A DNA stretch of 64,000 bases, taken from contig OX326956.1 of the NCBI GenBank assembly GCA_946800325.1, positions 17,202,667-17,266,666 on the forward strand, written 5' to 3'. This document shows, piece after piece, positions 14,352 through 25,292 of the stretch; within the stretch, counting starts at the first letter, position 1, and each line of letters starts with the position of its first letter. Below the pieces are notes generated by a model. It was not told where the DNA came from, did no database searches, and saw only the letters and a program-made list of their open reading frames with translations. The position numbers and the translations under genes are program-made. Origin of the DNA: Luzula sylvatica (lineage: Eukaryota > Streptophyta > Magnoliopsida > Poales > Juncaceae).

Positions 14352-15005
14352 ATCGACATATGAGTGTGAAGTGTAAATATTTCATTTTCAGTATAAGTAT
14401 ATTATTTAAGTTGTCAATTTTTTGAATGTGAATAACGAGTTTTGAGTGTGAATTTTTTGAATGTGAATAACGAGTTTTGTGAATTTATCGACATATGAGT
14501 GTGAAGTGTTTCATTTTCAGTATAAGTATATTATTTAAGTTGTCAATTTTTTGAATGTGAATAACGAGTTTTGTGAATTTGTCGACATATGAGTGTGAAG
14601 TGTAAATATTTCATTTTCAGTATAAGTATATTATTTAAGTTGTCAATTTTTTTAATGTGACTAACGAGTTTTGTGAATTTATCGACATATGAGGGTGAAG
14701 TGTAAATATTTCATTTTCAGTATAAGTATATTATTTAAGTTGTCAATTTTTTGAATATGAATAACGAGTTTTGTGAATTTATCGACATATGAGTGTGAAG
14801 TGTAAATATTTCATTTTCAGTATAAGTATATTATTTAAGTTGTCAATTTTTTGAATAACGAGTTTTGAGTGTGAATTTTTTGAATGTGAATAACGAGTTT
14901 TGTGAATTTATCGACATATGAGTGTGAAGTGTAAATATTTCATTTTCAGTATAAGTATATTATTTAAGTTGTCAATTTTTTGAATGTGAATAACGAGTTT
15001 TGAGA
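14352..15005. repeat. 100-bp tandem repeat array (six copies)
   Basis: A unit starting ATCGACATATGAGTGTGAAG and ending ATAACGAGTTTTGTGAATTT repeats at about 14352, 14487, 14581, 14681, 14781 and 14909. The central spacing is 100 bp. The longer spacings come from an extra short duplication (ACGAGTTTTGAGTGTGAATTTTTTGAATGTGAAT). Copies are very similar, so expansion is recent. Non-coding. Confidence 0.9.
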
Positions 15006-15209
15006 TTTATTATATTATTACTTTCAAAATTAATATAAAATTTGCATGTACAATATATCATTTAAGTAAAAGATACCAAGTTTTCAACATCAATATACTA
15101 TTTTAGGATCAATTTACATTTTCAATAATATTCTATTATTTTCAATAGTAATATACCATTTAACATAGTCAATATACCATATCCAGTTTCAAATATATTA
15201 TTTTATATA

Positions 15210-15590
15210 TCAATAAATATTCTGTGATTTATTATAAATCAGATTTTTAATTAATCCATGATTTTTATCTTGGTTTCGATCGAATTTGAATTTGGAAAAT
15301 CAAACATTAATCTAGACATGGTATGAGAAGGATGACTGCACATATGTTTCTTGTGAGTTCGTAATTGTATTATCATTGTAATGTTGTGAATGATCATGGT
15401 TCATTACATAGTAAACATGGTATTTTCATGTCTATATAAATGTTAATTGTCTTTCTTCTTTTTAAATATATTTTTATCGTTGATGGCACTAAAATTTTAG
15501 TTGATGGCACTAATATTTTGTATTAGTTATTTATATTTATTCTTAGATATGGGAGCAAACTAATTATCACAATAATATTATGAAAAAAAA
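15210..15590. repeat. Dispersed repeat, tail segment
   Basis: It matches 19965-20300 and 23800-24300 over landmarks such as AAATCAGATTTTTAATTAATCCATG, GTTGATGGCAC and AGATATGGGAGCAAACT. It may be the far end of the copy that starts at 12478, separated by later insertions. Confidence 0.6.
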
Positions 15591-15599
15591 TATTTATAT

Positions 15600-16320
15600 T
15601 TGTTATGAGTATAATAATATGAATGTCATTATTCTATTATTGAACTACGAACACGAATACAAAAACGTAAATGAAAAACAAATACCAATACCAATCTCAA
15701 AACGAACTACGAAAAAATACATATACAAACTTAATTGAATCGCACCAAAAAAGGGACAAATATATTTCAGAAATGAGGACACGTTAATTGCACGGCAAAA
15801 GGCGATTGCGCACGTCATCAAACAACAAGACTCATTCCCAAACACGACAATTACCGAGAAACAAAAAAAATTCAACCAACAAAAAAGGAAATAAAAAAAC
15901 AATAACAACGAACCCGCGCAATAGCACGGGTGCAATGCTTGTTCTCTCTAAATTGCTGTAAACTAATATTTGTTCTTTCGTGTTCATTTTCTAACAATAA
16001 AATGTTAAAAACTTTTTTCAAATAAACTAGAACTCAAATGTATAAATGACATCTCATTCTCATATGTTTTATTGGGTAATTCATGACATTTGTTTCATTT
16101 CTTAAGAGTTAAAACAAAATATTTTGAGATTTTTAGGGTAATAGTGATATTTCTATACTTTTAGGATTATACATTATATTTTGAGAAATCCAGGGGCTAC
16201 ACACGAAATTGCGTCTTTTGTCAAAGAAATTTCATCTTAATCCCAGTGTAAATTTTTTTAAAGTAAACTAATAAAGCAATAATATTTCATTCATCCAAAA
16301 ATTAAAACTACATTAGTAAT
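15600..16320. other. Intergenic DNA with a GC-rich hairpin
   Basis: No gene supported. At about 15913-15932 a short hairpin (CCCGCGC-AATA-GCACGGG) is followed by TGCAATGCTTGT. Such hairpins occur near the 3' ends of plant Helitrons, but the terminal CTRRT and a matching 5' TC end are not seen. Confidence 0.3.
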
Positions 16321-16329
16321 TGCTCAAAG

Positions 16330-16930
16330 GTTTGATTATTCTCATCCGTACATGCATCCTTCTGGCCATCAATATCCTTAAACAAAGAGATTATGATTAC
16401 AGAGAATTTGAACTGGACATCTCCATTTGGATCCGTTTCCATCACTCCAGAGCGTTTGGTAATCAACAGAGGGGCAATTTTGTAACTTTTGATACCTAGA
16501 GGTACTTGAATGTAATTTCGTCAGGAGAAATGAGTCCATCACTGTAGACACTTTGGCAATCATCACTGACAAAAATTGCAATTTATCAAAAATAACCCAA
16601 TCTTTTCAAAATACAAAAAGTGCATTAATATTTTAACTAGCGAAATAATAAAATAATAATTTACCTTTAGGACAAACTGACGAAATATCGATTCCGTCAA
16701 TAACCTCTTCCAGAACATCCACCGAGTGCCAAGCATCTCCTTTCATTTCTGAAAATTTAAAGGTTTTCCTTTTTTGCAATTTAGTCCTTTAAAAATTGAC
16801 TTATCAGTTTGTGAAAAGTACTGTATACCTCTATTAAATTCCATCTGGCCCTCAATTATGTGGTCCTTCTAGAAGAAATGCACCTAGGCTCGAATTATAC
16901 GTGACCTGCAAATTAATCAAACAACTTATA
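16330..16930 (-). pseudogene. Possible decayed multi-exon gene fragment (minus strand)
   Basis: Read on the minus strand, there are exon-like stretches separated by AG/GT borders. One encodes VTYNSSLGAFLLEGPHN then breaks frame before EGQMEFNR. A second (about 16747-16665) encodes EMKGDAWHSVDVLEEVIDG and ends in a GT donor. A third reads YSDGLISPDEITFKYL, hits a stop, and continues in another frame with IAPLLITKRSGVMETDPN. Stops and frameshifts between conserved-looking pieces suggest a relic. I do not recognise the family, and chance open frames are possible. Confidence 0.25.
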
Positions 16931-16946
16931 TTCAGAAATCAACTTT

Positions 16947-16948
<2 letters not shown>

Positions 16949-17000
<52 letters not shown>
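16949..17000. repeat. (TG)n(AG)n microsatellite
   Basis: A run of TG followed directly by a run of AG dinucleotides. Confidence 0.95.
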
Positions 17001-17003
<3 letters not shown>

Positions 17004-17009
17004 CTTCAA

Positions 17010-17340
17010 TCTAGTAAGCTCGAATCTTCAAACTGCATCAAATGTATCCAGCGTATTGGCTCAATCCAGACAATTTCATTTCCACCGTCTTCGTATTGTC
17101 GTGATCGAGTCAATTTCGGGGTTACCTCTCCTCCTACATCACACCCTGAAGCCAAACGTATTGGCTCGATCAAGACAATGTCATTTCCACCATTGTGTTG
17201 TCTCGGTCGAGTCAGATCGAGACAATTTCATTCCCACTATTGTATTCTCTCGATCGAGTCAATGTCCCGTATTGGTCCAATCAAGCCAATTTCATTTAGA
17301 CCGTCGTGTTGGCTCGATTCACCAATTCCATACCACCTAA
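17010..17340. repeat. Degenerate tandem repeats of about 60 bp
   Basis: Phrases such as GTATTGGCTCGATCAAGACAA, TTTCATTTCCACCGTC and CGATCGAGTCAA recur four or five times with substitutions. A 128-codon open frame across it is a by-product and not called. Confidence 0.6.
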
Positions 17341-18125
17341 AAAAATTTACAATTAAAATATAATTCTATTAATACAAAAAAAACAACAATTAACTCATTA
17401 ACTGTACCGACAGAATCGTACCGACAGAAAATATAATTATATTAATACAAAAAACATCAATTTTAAAATACCGCCTAATAGGATCTGTTAAGAAGCAAAT
17501 AGAAATAGGATCTGTTAAGAATTGACTACAAAATAATTAGTCAGTAACTGGCTATTTTCCATAAATACCCCTAAATTATAGAAATTTGCATTATGCCTAA
17601 ATTTAGTAAAGGGGTTTTATTTTGCGTAAAATATTTCTACAGTTATTATAACTCTCACTTCTTTTCTTCGGTTTGGTAAATTATAAATCAAAACAGTTCA
17701 ATTTGATGATTTTTCAAGTATAAATCAAAACAGTTCAATTTGATGATTTTTCAAGTGGATTAATTTCTTGCAATTTGAACTCAAAATTGACTATATTTCT
17801 TAAAAGAAATGCAATCAGTCAAAGAAGAATATGCACGAGTTAAACCCGAGAAACTACAGTACGGTTCCAAGTTATGAGTGGATATAATCACTAAATGAAG
17901 ACTTAGCAGACCAGCGGATTTGTAGAGAGTTTACATACTCAACACATAAACGGAAAAGATGGAGTCAAAGAGAAAATGATGAACAATCTCGAGCCAAAAA
18001 CACAAGTATGAAAATAATCTACGAGAATCCAACTATAAAAAGTATAATAAACTTTGAATTACCGTTAATGCTTTCAATGCACCGTTATCATTGCCATTGA
18101 ACGCATGAAGCACGATCGGGGAGGA
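17341..18125. other. AT-rich intergenic DNA
   Basis: No gene. Two short direct duplications are visible: TATAAATCAAAACAGTTCAA twice near 17680-17740, and AGGATCTGTTAAGAA twice near 17480-17520. Confidence 0.4.
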
Positions 18126-18129
18126 CTTG

Positions 18130-18860
18130 CCGGATCACGTGGCCGTCACCGGATATCGTGGCCTGTCACCTGATCTGGTCGCCGTCACCGTATCTCGGGG
18201 CCGTTACTGGATATCGTAGCCGTCACCTGATCTGGTGGCCGTCACCGGATCTCGTGGCCGTCGGCGTCACCGAATATCGTGGCCGTCAACGGATCTGGTC
18301 GTCCTCACCGGATATCGTGGTCGTCACCAGATATCGTGGCCGTCACCTGATCTGGTCGCCGAATATCGTGGCCGTCACCGGATCTCGTGGCCGTCGGCGT
18401 CACCGAATATCGTGGCCGTCACCGGATCTCGTGGCCGTCGGCGTCACCGAATATCGTGGCCGTCACCGGATCTCGTGGCCGTCGGCGTCACCGAATATCG
18501 TGGCCGTCACCGGATCTCGTGGCCGTCACCGGATATCGTGGCCGTCACCTGATCTGGTCGCCGTCACCGGATCTCGTGGCCGTCGGCGTCACCGAATATC
18601 GTGGCCGTCACCGGATCTGGTCGTCGTCACCGGATATCGTGGCCGTCACCTGATCTGGTCGCCGTCACCGGATCTCGTTGCCGTTACCGGATATCGTCGC
18701 CGTCACCGAATCTCGTGGCCGTCACCTGATCTGGTCGCCGTCACCGGATCTCGTGGCCGTCACCTGACCTGGTCGTCGTCACCGGATCTCGTGGCCGTCA
18801 CCGGATAACGGGGCCGTACCTGATATGGTCGCCGTCACCGGATCTGGTCACAGATCTTGT
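18130..18860. repeat. 19-bp GC-rich minisatellite
   Basis: Tandem 19-bp units (GGCCGTCACCGGATATCGT and variants ending in ATCTCGT or TGATCTGGT) mixed with 25-bp units carrying a 6-bp insertion (GTCGGC). It is the most GC-rich block in the window and CpG-dense. Because 19 is not a multiple of 3, three units make a 57-bp cycle that stays open in all frames. This explains the long open frames with alternating RGRHRISWPSPDLVAVTG words; they are not proteins. Confidence 0.9.
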
Positions 18861-19615
18861 CGCTCGCCGGTGTATGAATGTGTTCGTGCGTGGTGTGTCG
18901 CGAAGAGAAGAAGGTTGGGATTTAAGTATAGATGGTGACATAGTTCGTTTTTGAAATTTTTTGAAAACAAAAGGCGATAATATTTTCCAAATAACGAATA
19001 TTAGAATGTTAAATAATTAGATATTTAGGTAGAAGTTTGCATGACTAAATAATGTTAGGTATAATAATTAGGAAAAATATATTGCCATCGGTACGTTCTT
19101 TTTTAGATGCAATATTGGTTATCATTATATATGAGACAATAATAATGTTATTTCAATTTAAAAATATCATAATTTATTTGTTTCGTTATATTTTCGTAAC
19201 TCATCTTCTAAATATAATCATAATATCCAAATATTTCAAAATTGTAAATAACAATATACGTAGGACGATTAAATTATAAAAATATTTTGAACAAACACTC
19301 AAAAAAATCGAACATAAACAATCAACATATTATTGAATTTTGAATGTTATCACATGTATATCAATCAAAAACATAAAATTAATTATTTCAATTTTAGTTG
19401 GTAAATTTGTAGCAACATATTACTAAAATAAAAAAAAAATTAATTGCAAATTACACATCATATAAGTAGTCAAGTAAATAACTATTATAAATATAAATGT
19501 ATTTATTATGTTTATTTTGTATGACTGGTTAAATGGTAACTTTATTTCTAAATTATTTTTATTAAATTATTCAAAATACTTATTTTTTTTTTATTATATT
19601 ATGTGTTCATAATGT
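18861..19615. other. AT-rich intergenic DNA
   Basis: No gene or repeat with clear borders seen. Confidence 0.4.
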
Positions 19616-20300
19616 AATTGAGGCTGCCATCTTCGAAAGATGAGGCTTCGCGTGGTTGCAAAAGGGCCTTTGCACTATGCATGAATTGCGAAAAAAAAAA
19701 AATATTTATCGAAAATTGCATTATATAATTTATTTTAGTCGTTAATTGCCAATTTTTTAATTTATTAATCATAGATATTTCACATCTTATAAATTTCAAA
19801 AGATTTTTTTCAATTTAGTCATAGTGATAGTTTTTTTTTTTGCATTTGTATACCTACTTTTATTTGGAATGCTTGAGAAGTTAGAATTTTAAGTTTTCAT
19901 TTGTTAGAACAAGACTTGTGGTAATTGTTTTTTCCCTTCGAATGTTCTAAAGATATTTTGTGTTCTAAAATATTCTGTGATTTATCATAAATCAGATTTT
20001 TAATTAATCCATGATTTCTATTTTGATTCCGATGAAATTACAATTTGGGAAATAAAACATTAGTGTAGACATGGTATCATTGAAATGTTGTGAGTTCGTA
20101 ATTGTATCATTGAAATGTTGTGAATCATCGTTCATCACACAATAAACATGATATTGTTCTGTCTATGTCTATATAAATGTAAATTGTCTTTCATCTTTTT
20201 AAATATTGTTGATCATTGTAAGTTGATGGCACCAATAATTATTTTAATATTTTCATTAGTTATATTCTAAGATATGGGAGCGAACTGATTGTCATAATAT
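19616..20300. repeat. Dispersed repeat, copy 2
   Basis: The most continuous copy: GGTTGCAAAAGGGCCTTTGCAC at its left, TTTCACATCTTATAAATTTCAAA in the middle and AGATATGGGAGCGAACTG at the right. It matches parts of 12478-13400, 15210-15590 and 23330-24300 in the same orientation. No coding capacity seen. Confidence 0.65.
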
Positions 20301-21191
20301 ATACATATTATTAATTATATATAGATAATATATATATACTAAAATATAATCGATTGACGTATTTATTGAAGCATAGTCTCTACTGTATGTGAGGAATAGT
20401 TTTTAGAGTTGTTGACTCATGAACAAAATCGGTAGTCGGTCGGCTCAAATCAGAATCGACGGAGGCCGATGAGGTTCAAGACAGATCCGATTGAAACTCA
20501 ATTTCTAGGATTTAGTTTGAGTTTTCTAGCATTTCATGGAAGAAATGCGAGCTCAGGGATACGATTTTGTGTGATTTGTCGTTTGTTATGTTCTATATAG
20601 TTGAATTTTTGTAGTTATTTTTGCATGATTTCTTATTTAGATATTGATGATAGTCACGAAAAATATTCTCTCATTTATGTACATTTAAGGGGGGGTTTGA
20701 TATTGTACACAATATTTTTTTATCCAAATAATAAAAATAAGCAAGATTGAAATGAACTGCATGTGCTTATATATTTATTTTTTTGTAAGTATTTACATTT
20801 CTCTTTATAAATAGGTACAAATACAATATATATTTATACATTTCATTTCAATCATAAAATATTATAATTTTGACATGAATTTATTTATTCAGTCAATCAT
20901 TTTGTCCTAAAATATTTTGTATATTTAAAAAAAAATCTTATTTTTTCAATTTTATTTATATTAAAAATAAATATTTATGAAAAATCTCTCTCCAATCCGA
21001 TTTAGCCTATTTTGATCCGACTCGACTGATTCTCATGCCGCATGCATTGGACGACTCCAATCCCAATTCCTATTTTAAAAACTATGATGGGAGCCTGAGG
21101 GTGGCTATGGATGTAATTGTGGTGGAGTTACGGGTGGCCGAGGGGGTGATCAAAATCGTGGATGACGATGAAGAGTATAAGTTGGTGGTGG
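20301..21191. other. Intergenic DNA
   Basis: AT-rich to about 21000. From 21035 a G-rich open stretch runs into the SINE at 21208. The frame stops soon after the SINE-free junction, so no gene is called. Confidence 0.35.
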
Positions 21192-21207
21192 TATTTACCG
21201 AGGAGGG

Positions 21208-21339
21208 CCAATGGGCTTGTGGCCTAGTGGTTGGGTGTGAGGCACAAAAAACCATATGTTGTGAGAAATTGTGAGTTCGAATCACATTGGCACCAATGGA
21301 TGGAGGACCACCTTCTCCATTTACTCGTTTTTTTTTATT
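21208..21339 (+). mobile_element. tRNA-derived SINE (132 bp) with 16-bp target duplication
   Basis: Starts CCAATGGGCTTGTGGCC, with A box (GTGGCCTAGTGG) and B box (GAGTTCGAATCAC), and ends in CTCCATTTACTCG plus a T-rich tail. A perfect 16-bp duplication TATTTACCGAGGAGGG flanks it (21192-21207 and 21340-21355). Head related to, but tail different from, the SINE at 3787. Confidence 0.92.
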
Positions 21340-21355
21340 TATTTACCGAGGAGGG

Positions 21356-23329
21356 TGCTTAAGTTGACCGAGGAGGAGAATGTCTTTGTACCCGTCAACT
21401 CGACAGAAACGTTTGTCTTGGTTGTGACGGGGAGGGTGGCGTGAGGGGAGGGATCGATTGCCGGTCGGTGCATCGACAAAAATCCATATGTTACTTTCTT
21501 GGATTTTGCAAATTTCTCCCAATGTGTGAATTGATATAAGTTGTGAATTTATGCCGTATAGCTTATGCTATATATAGCATATTTAGATTGAATGTTCTTC
21601 TAACGAAACCTCTCTTTTAATGGTCGATGTTAAATGTTTTCTGATAAATAAAACACTTCAAAAATCAATTTTAATTAATTTATTACTAATCTATAAATTA
21701 TAAATTAATTAATGTGGAAAGTATTGTTTTAGAATCAGGCCTTGTCCAGTCTTTTGGACAGAAATAATATCCAAATATCATGATGTTTCTCTTGTTGTAA
21801 ATGTAATTGATAAATGGTAATGTTGATGGTACCAAAATTCAGTTTTATTCTTTAACTGGCACTTCTGTTTTTTAGCGGGAGCACACAAACTTGAAAAAAA
21901 AGCTTTGATTTAATTTACCAAAATATAAACAATCATTTATGTAAACAAAAAAATTCTGGTGATAACACATTAAAATAATTAACTTTATTTGCCTGAATAT
22001 TTTTGTTAGTTTTTAGTTTTTGGAAAAAAAAAGAATATAATTTTTATTTATGAAATTATTTCAAAAGTACTAATTTTGACTTTTTGTTTATTTGCATTGT
22101 AATTTTCCTTCTGATACGAGAAACGAATTATAAATTAATTATTTTTTAATATAATATACTATAAATTCAGTAAGAACATTTTGGCAAAATTATGAATGTC
22201 CGTTCTAGACTCAGATATAATAGCTTTAGAAATAACATCACCCCGTAGATTAACTCTGTTTTATATAATTCCATTATGGATCCTTTGTTCATTTGAATGA
22301 TAGGTGCTTACCTAATTTAAATTATGAATGAATAATTCATTTAATTATATTGTATGGTTATGCACTTTACATGATATATAAAAATTATTTACTATAAATG
22401 AAAGGATGGTCTATTTGGTACCAGTAATGATATTTAAGTACAGTTATAAATGCTTGTTCCTATGGAAATAATATTGTGGGTGCAGGTTAAATTGTTTCCA
22501 TTAATACTACTTCGGTAACACTTATGTGGGTGTATCCATATTCCATAGACCATAGTTGTTGAGTTCGCGAATTATTCGTTTATAATTTACGAATAATTAC
22601 ATAATTCGAATAATATACGTGACGTTTCCGAAAATGATTAAGACACGAATATACACGTATTGCCGTATAATATGTCTTTTTAGAAGAAAAATATATAAAC
22701 TTTTTAAATTAGTTAAAACTTAAATATCCAAAAATGATTAAGACAATCAAAATATTAATAATAATATGTAAATTTACGATTTTTAACTAAAATAAATTAT
22801 TTAATAAAATAATTATATTTTTGAATTATTTATGGATAAAAAATGTATATTTATATACTTTTATATACCGAATTATTGTATCTATATTATGTAAAAAATA
22901 AACATAACTATAGACAGATAGCCGAATTGACGAATTATTAGTGTATTACGTTTTATTTGACCAAATATTTGATCGACTTGAAAAACGTTTGATCCGAATT
23001 ATACACGAACGCATTACGTACCGTATTATTCGCGTATCACGAATGACTGACTATTGATGTATAATTTTTTATAATAAATTATGCATCAATATTATGTATC
23101 AATCGTTTATTTGAATAATACGTGCTTACCTTAAAATATGAATGAATAATTCATCTAATGTATTTGTACATTATATATAAAAAAATATTTCACTCGAAGT
23201 CAAAATATTGTCATAAAATCATAGTGTCACTAATTAGTCATTTATTAACAAATTATATATAAAATAAATAATAAGACACAAACTGATCATTGGTGCGCAA
23301 AAGAGTTACTGTATACAGAAATAAACTTA
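21356..23329. other. AT-rich intergenic DNA, no gene
   Basis: At 21730-21890 a stretch (GTTGATGGTACCAAAA, AGCGGGAGCACACAAAC) distantly resembles the dispersed repeat at 19616. At 22555-23050 two facing blocks rich in CGAATTATTCG/CGAATAATACG suggest a decayed hAT-like element, but I could not find target duplications. Confidence 0.4.
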
Positions 23330-23515
23330 TATTTTGAAATTGCCTTATATTATATATTATATATGTGATTGAATTGCCAAAAGAGTCTCCACTTCGAAAA
23401 TTACATCATGGACAAATTGTTAACAAGCTCGTAGATTTTGAAATTGTTCTGTTCTTATAAATTCAGCTAGTCTCTATTATTTATTTGGGTCTAACATAGT
23501 TATATAATTTATTTT

Positions 23516-23637
23516 TTTGATAATAAATAAGAAAATCTCATATATCCTCCATTCATTGATATCAATGAGAATCAATTTCATAATATTTGAGAACATATGA
23601 TTTTTTGTGTATAACACTCAACTAACTGAGGTATGAG
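23516..23637 (-). mobile_element. SINE, minus orientation, 16-bp target duplication
   Basis: On the minus strand: TACCTCAGTTAGTTGAGTG (A-box part), AAAAATCATATGTTCTCAAA, then CAATGAATGGAGGATATATG and a short tail. A perfect duplication TTATATAATTTATTTT lies at 23500-23515 and 23638-23653. The B box is lost. Same group as the SINE at 21208. Confidence 0.85.
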
Positions 23638-23880
23638 TTATATAATTTATTTTAGTGGTCAATTACCAAATTTTAAATTTTTTAATCATAGAGAGTCATA
23701 GTGCTTGGTTCTTTTTTGCATTTGTATTTCTAATTTTATTTGCAAACTATTATATGCTTTTTTATTCTTCTCTTTCAAGGGTTTTTTCATTTTAGTCAAT
23801 AGTACTGTGATTCATTGACTGCACATATCACATATGTTTCTTGTGAGTTTGTAACAATGTCATTGTAATGTTGTGAATCA

Positions 23881-24118
<238 letters not shown>

Positions 24119-24300
24119 AATCACACAGTAAATATGATATTGTCTCATCTATATAAATGTAAATTGACTTTCATCCTTTGAAATATTTTGATCTTTGTAA
24201 GTTGATGGAACCAATAATTATTTTAACATTTTCATTAGTTATTTATGTTTATTCTAAGATATGGGAGTAAACCAATTCTAACAATAATATTCATATCATC

Positions 24301-24775
24301 GAAAAATATTCTTTGATGCAAAAGAAAATTTGATTTATTATGACGAGATTTTAAATATGGAGCAAAAAATTTCAGTGCATTTTTTGCAGACAGAATTAAT
24401 CATGATAATAATGTATTTGTATTAGTGCAAATTATTTGGGACATGCACACAAGGGACTGTTAGACTTAGAGTCGTCAAATTAGCACAAAAAGAATATAAT
24501 CTATATTCTAATGTAATAATTTATTGTAGAAAATATTTTTGAAAATAAGTTTTATTTGTAAAATAAAATACTATTATCTATATTATTTTATAAAATATGA
24601 ATATTTTTTGATAAATGTACATTTAAATTTTAAAGCCAATGTAATTTTAATATTTAACAATGAAATGTAATATTTTTTCTTCAATAATAAATGTTGGGTA
24701 CATTCATTGGACTTTGTGAACAATTAGGCTTTCACTTGTCAAAAATAATTTGGTTGGTTTTTCAATTTCACAAGT
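24301..24775. other. AT-rich upstream DNA
   Basis: No gene or bounded repeat seen before the promoter of the small gene at 24969. Confidence 0.4.
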
Positions 24776-24780
24776 ATACA

Positions 24781-24925
24781 ACGTGTTCAAATCAGAGATC
24801 GGTTTGGTTTAGAGATTCGAGTCGAATCACGATACGTGTCGTCTCACTATTACATCTTCTCCTCCATCCTCCACGTAGCAATGCAAAAAAGCTATGCGTC
24901 ATCACTCCTCTCTATCCTCTTATAA
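24781..24925 (+). promoter_or_regulatory. Promoter with ABRE-like motifs and TATA-like box
   Basis: ACGTGTT (24781-24787) and ACGTGTC (24834-24840) match the ABA-responsive element core and lie within 60 bases of each other. CCACGTAG follows near 24870 and a TATA-like CTTATAAG lies at about 24918-24925, some 45 bases before the ATG. This suggests ABA or dehydration control; inferred from motifs only. Confidence 0.45.
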
Positions 24926-24968
24926 GTTGATGAAATCCTAAACCTAATAAACTTTCTCTTCATCATCA

Positions 24969-25292
24969 ATGGAGACTTATTCGCCAGAAACGAACCAACA
25001 AATGGAGCAACCAAATAACCAAGAAGAAGAAAACACAAACAAGGTCAAAGAGAAGCAAACGCAAGCTCCGAACATATCGGAGTTGAGGCCGGTGACTCGG
25101 GAGGCGTATGGTGGCGGAATGTACGGTGCCGAAGACAAGGCGGAGACTAACAAAGGAGGTATGCGTACTCGAGCTAGCAAGACGCAATGTGCTGATGGCC
25201 CGGAGGAAAAGGCGATCGAGCCGAAACATAAACCTCCTCCTTCTACGGGCGATCGAGATTTGGACATTACTGGCCAATCGTACATTCAGTAG
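24969..25292 (+). CDS. Small hydrophilic protein of unknown function (107 aa)
   Basis: A single-exon frame encodes 107 residues that are strongly hydrophilic and low in aromatic residues: METYSPETNQQMEQPNNQEE at the start, a middle containing REAYGGGMYG, then KHKPPPSTGDRDLDITGQSY near the end. There is no signal peptide, membrane segment or known domain. The composition fits a disordered, LEA-like stress or seed protein, and the ABRE-like motifs upstream agree, but I do not recognise the family with certainty. Overlapping open frames exist on the minus strand; this strand is preferred because of the TATA/ABRE layout, the protein-like composition and the AT-rich 3' flank starting at the stop. 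There are no introns. Confidence 0.7.
   Translation: METYSPETNQQMEQPNNQEEENTNKVKEKQTQAPNISELRPVTREAYGGGMYGAEDKAETNKGGMRTRASKTQCADGPEEKAIEPKHKPPPSTGDRDLDITGQSYIQ

Noticed and set aside
18158..18808. 216-residue open frame of repeated RGRHRISWPS wording
   Set aside because: Product of the 19-bp minisatellite; overlapping frames are equally open and no start context or domain exists.
22555..23050. Complete hAT element with CGAATTATTCG ends
   Set aside because: Facing motifs are present but no convincing termini or 8-bp duplication could be found.
24966..25285. Two minus-strand frames opposite the small gene at 24969
   Set aside because: Shadows; the + strand has TATA/ABRE motifs and a more natural hydrophilic product.
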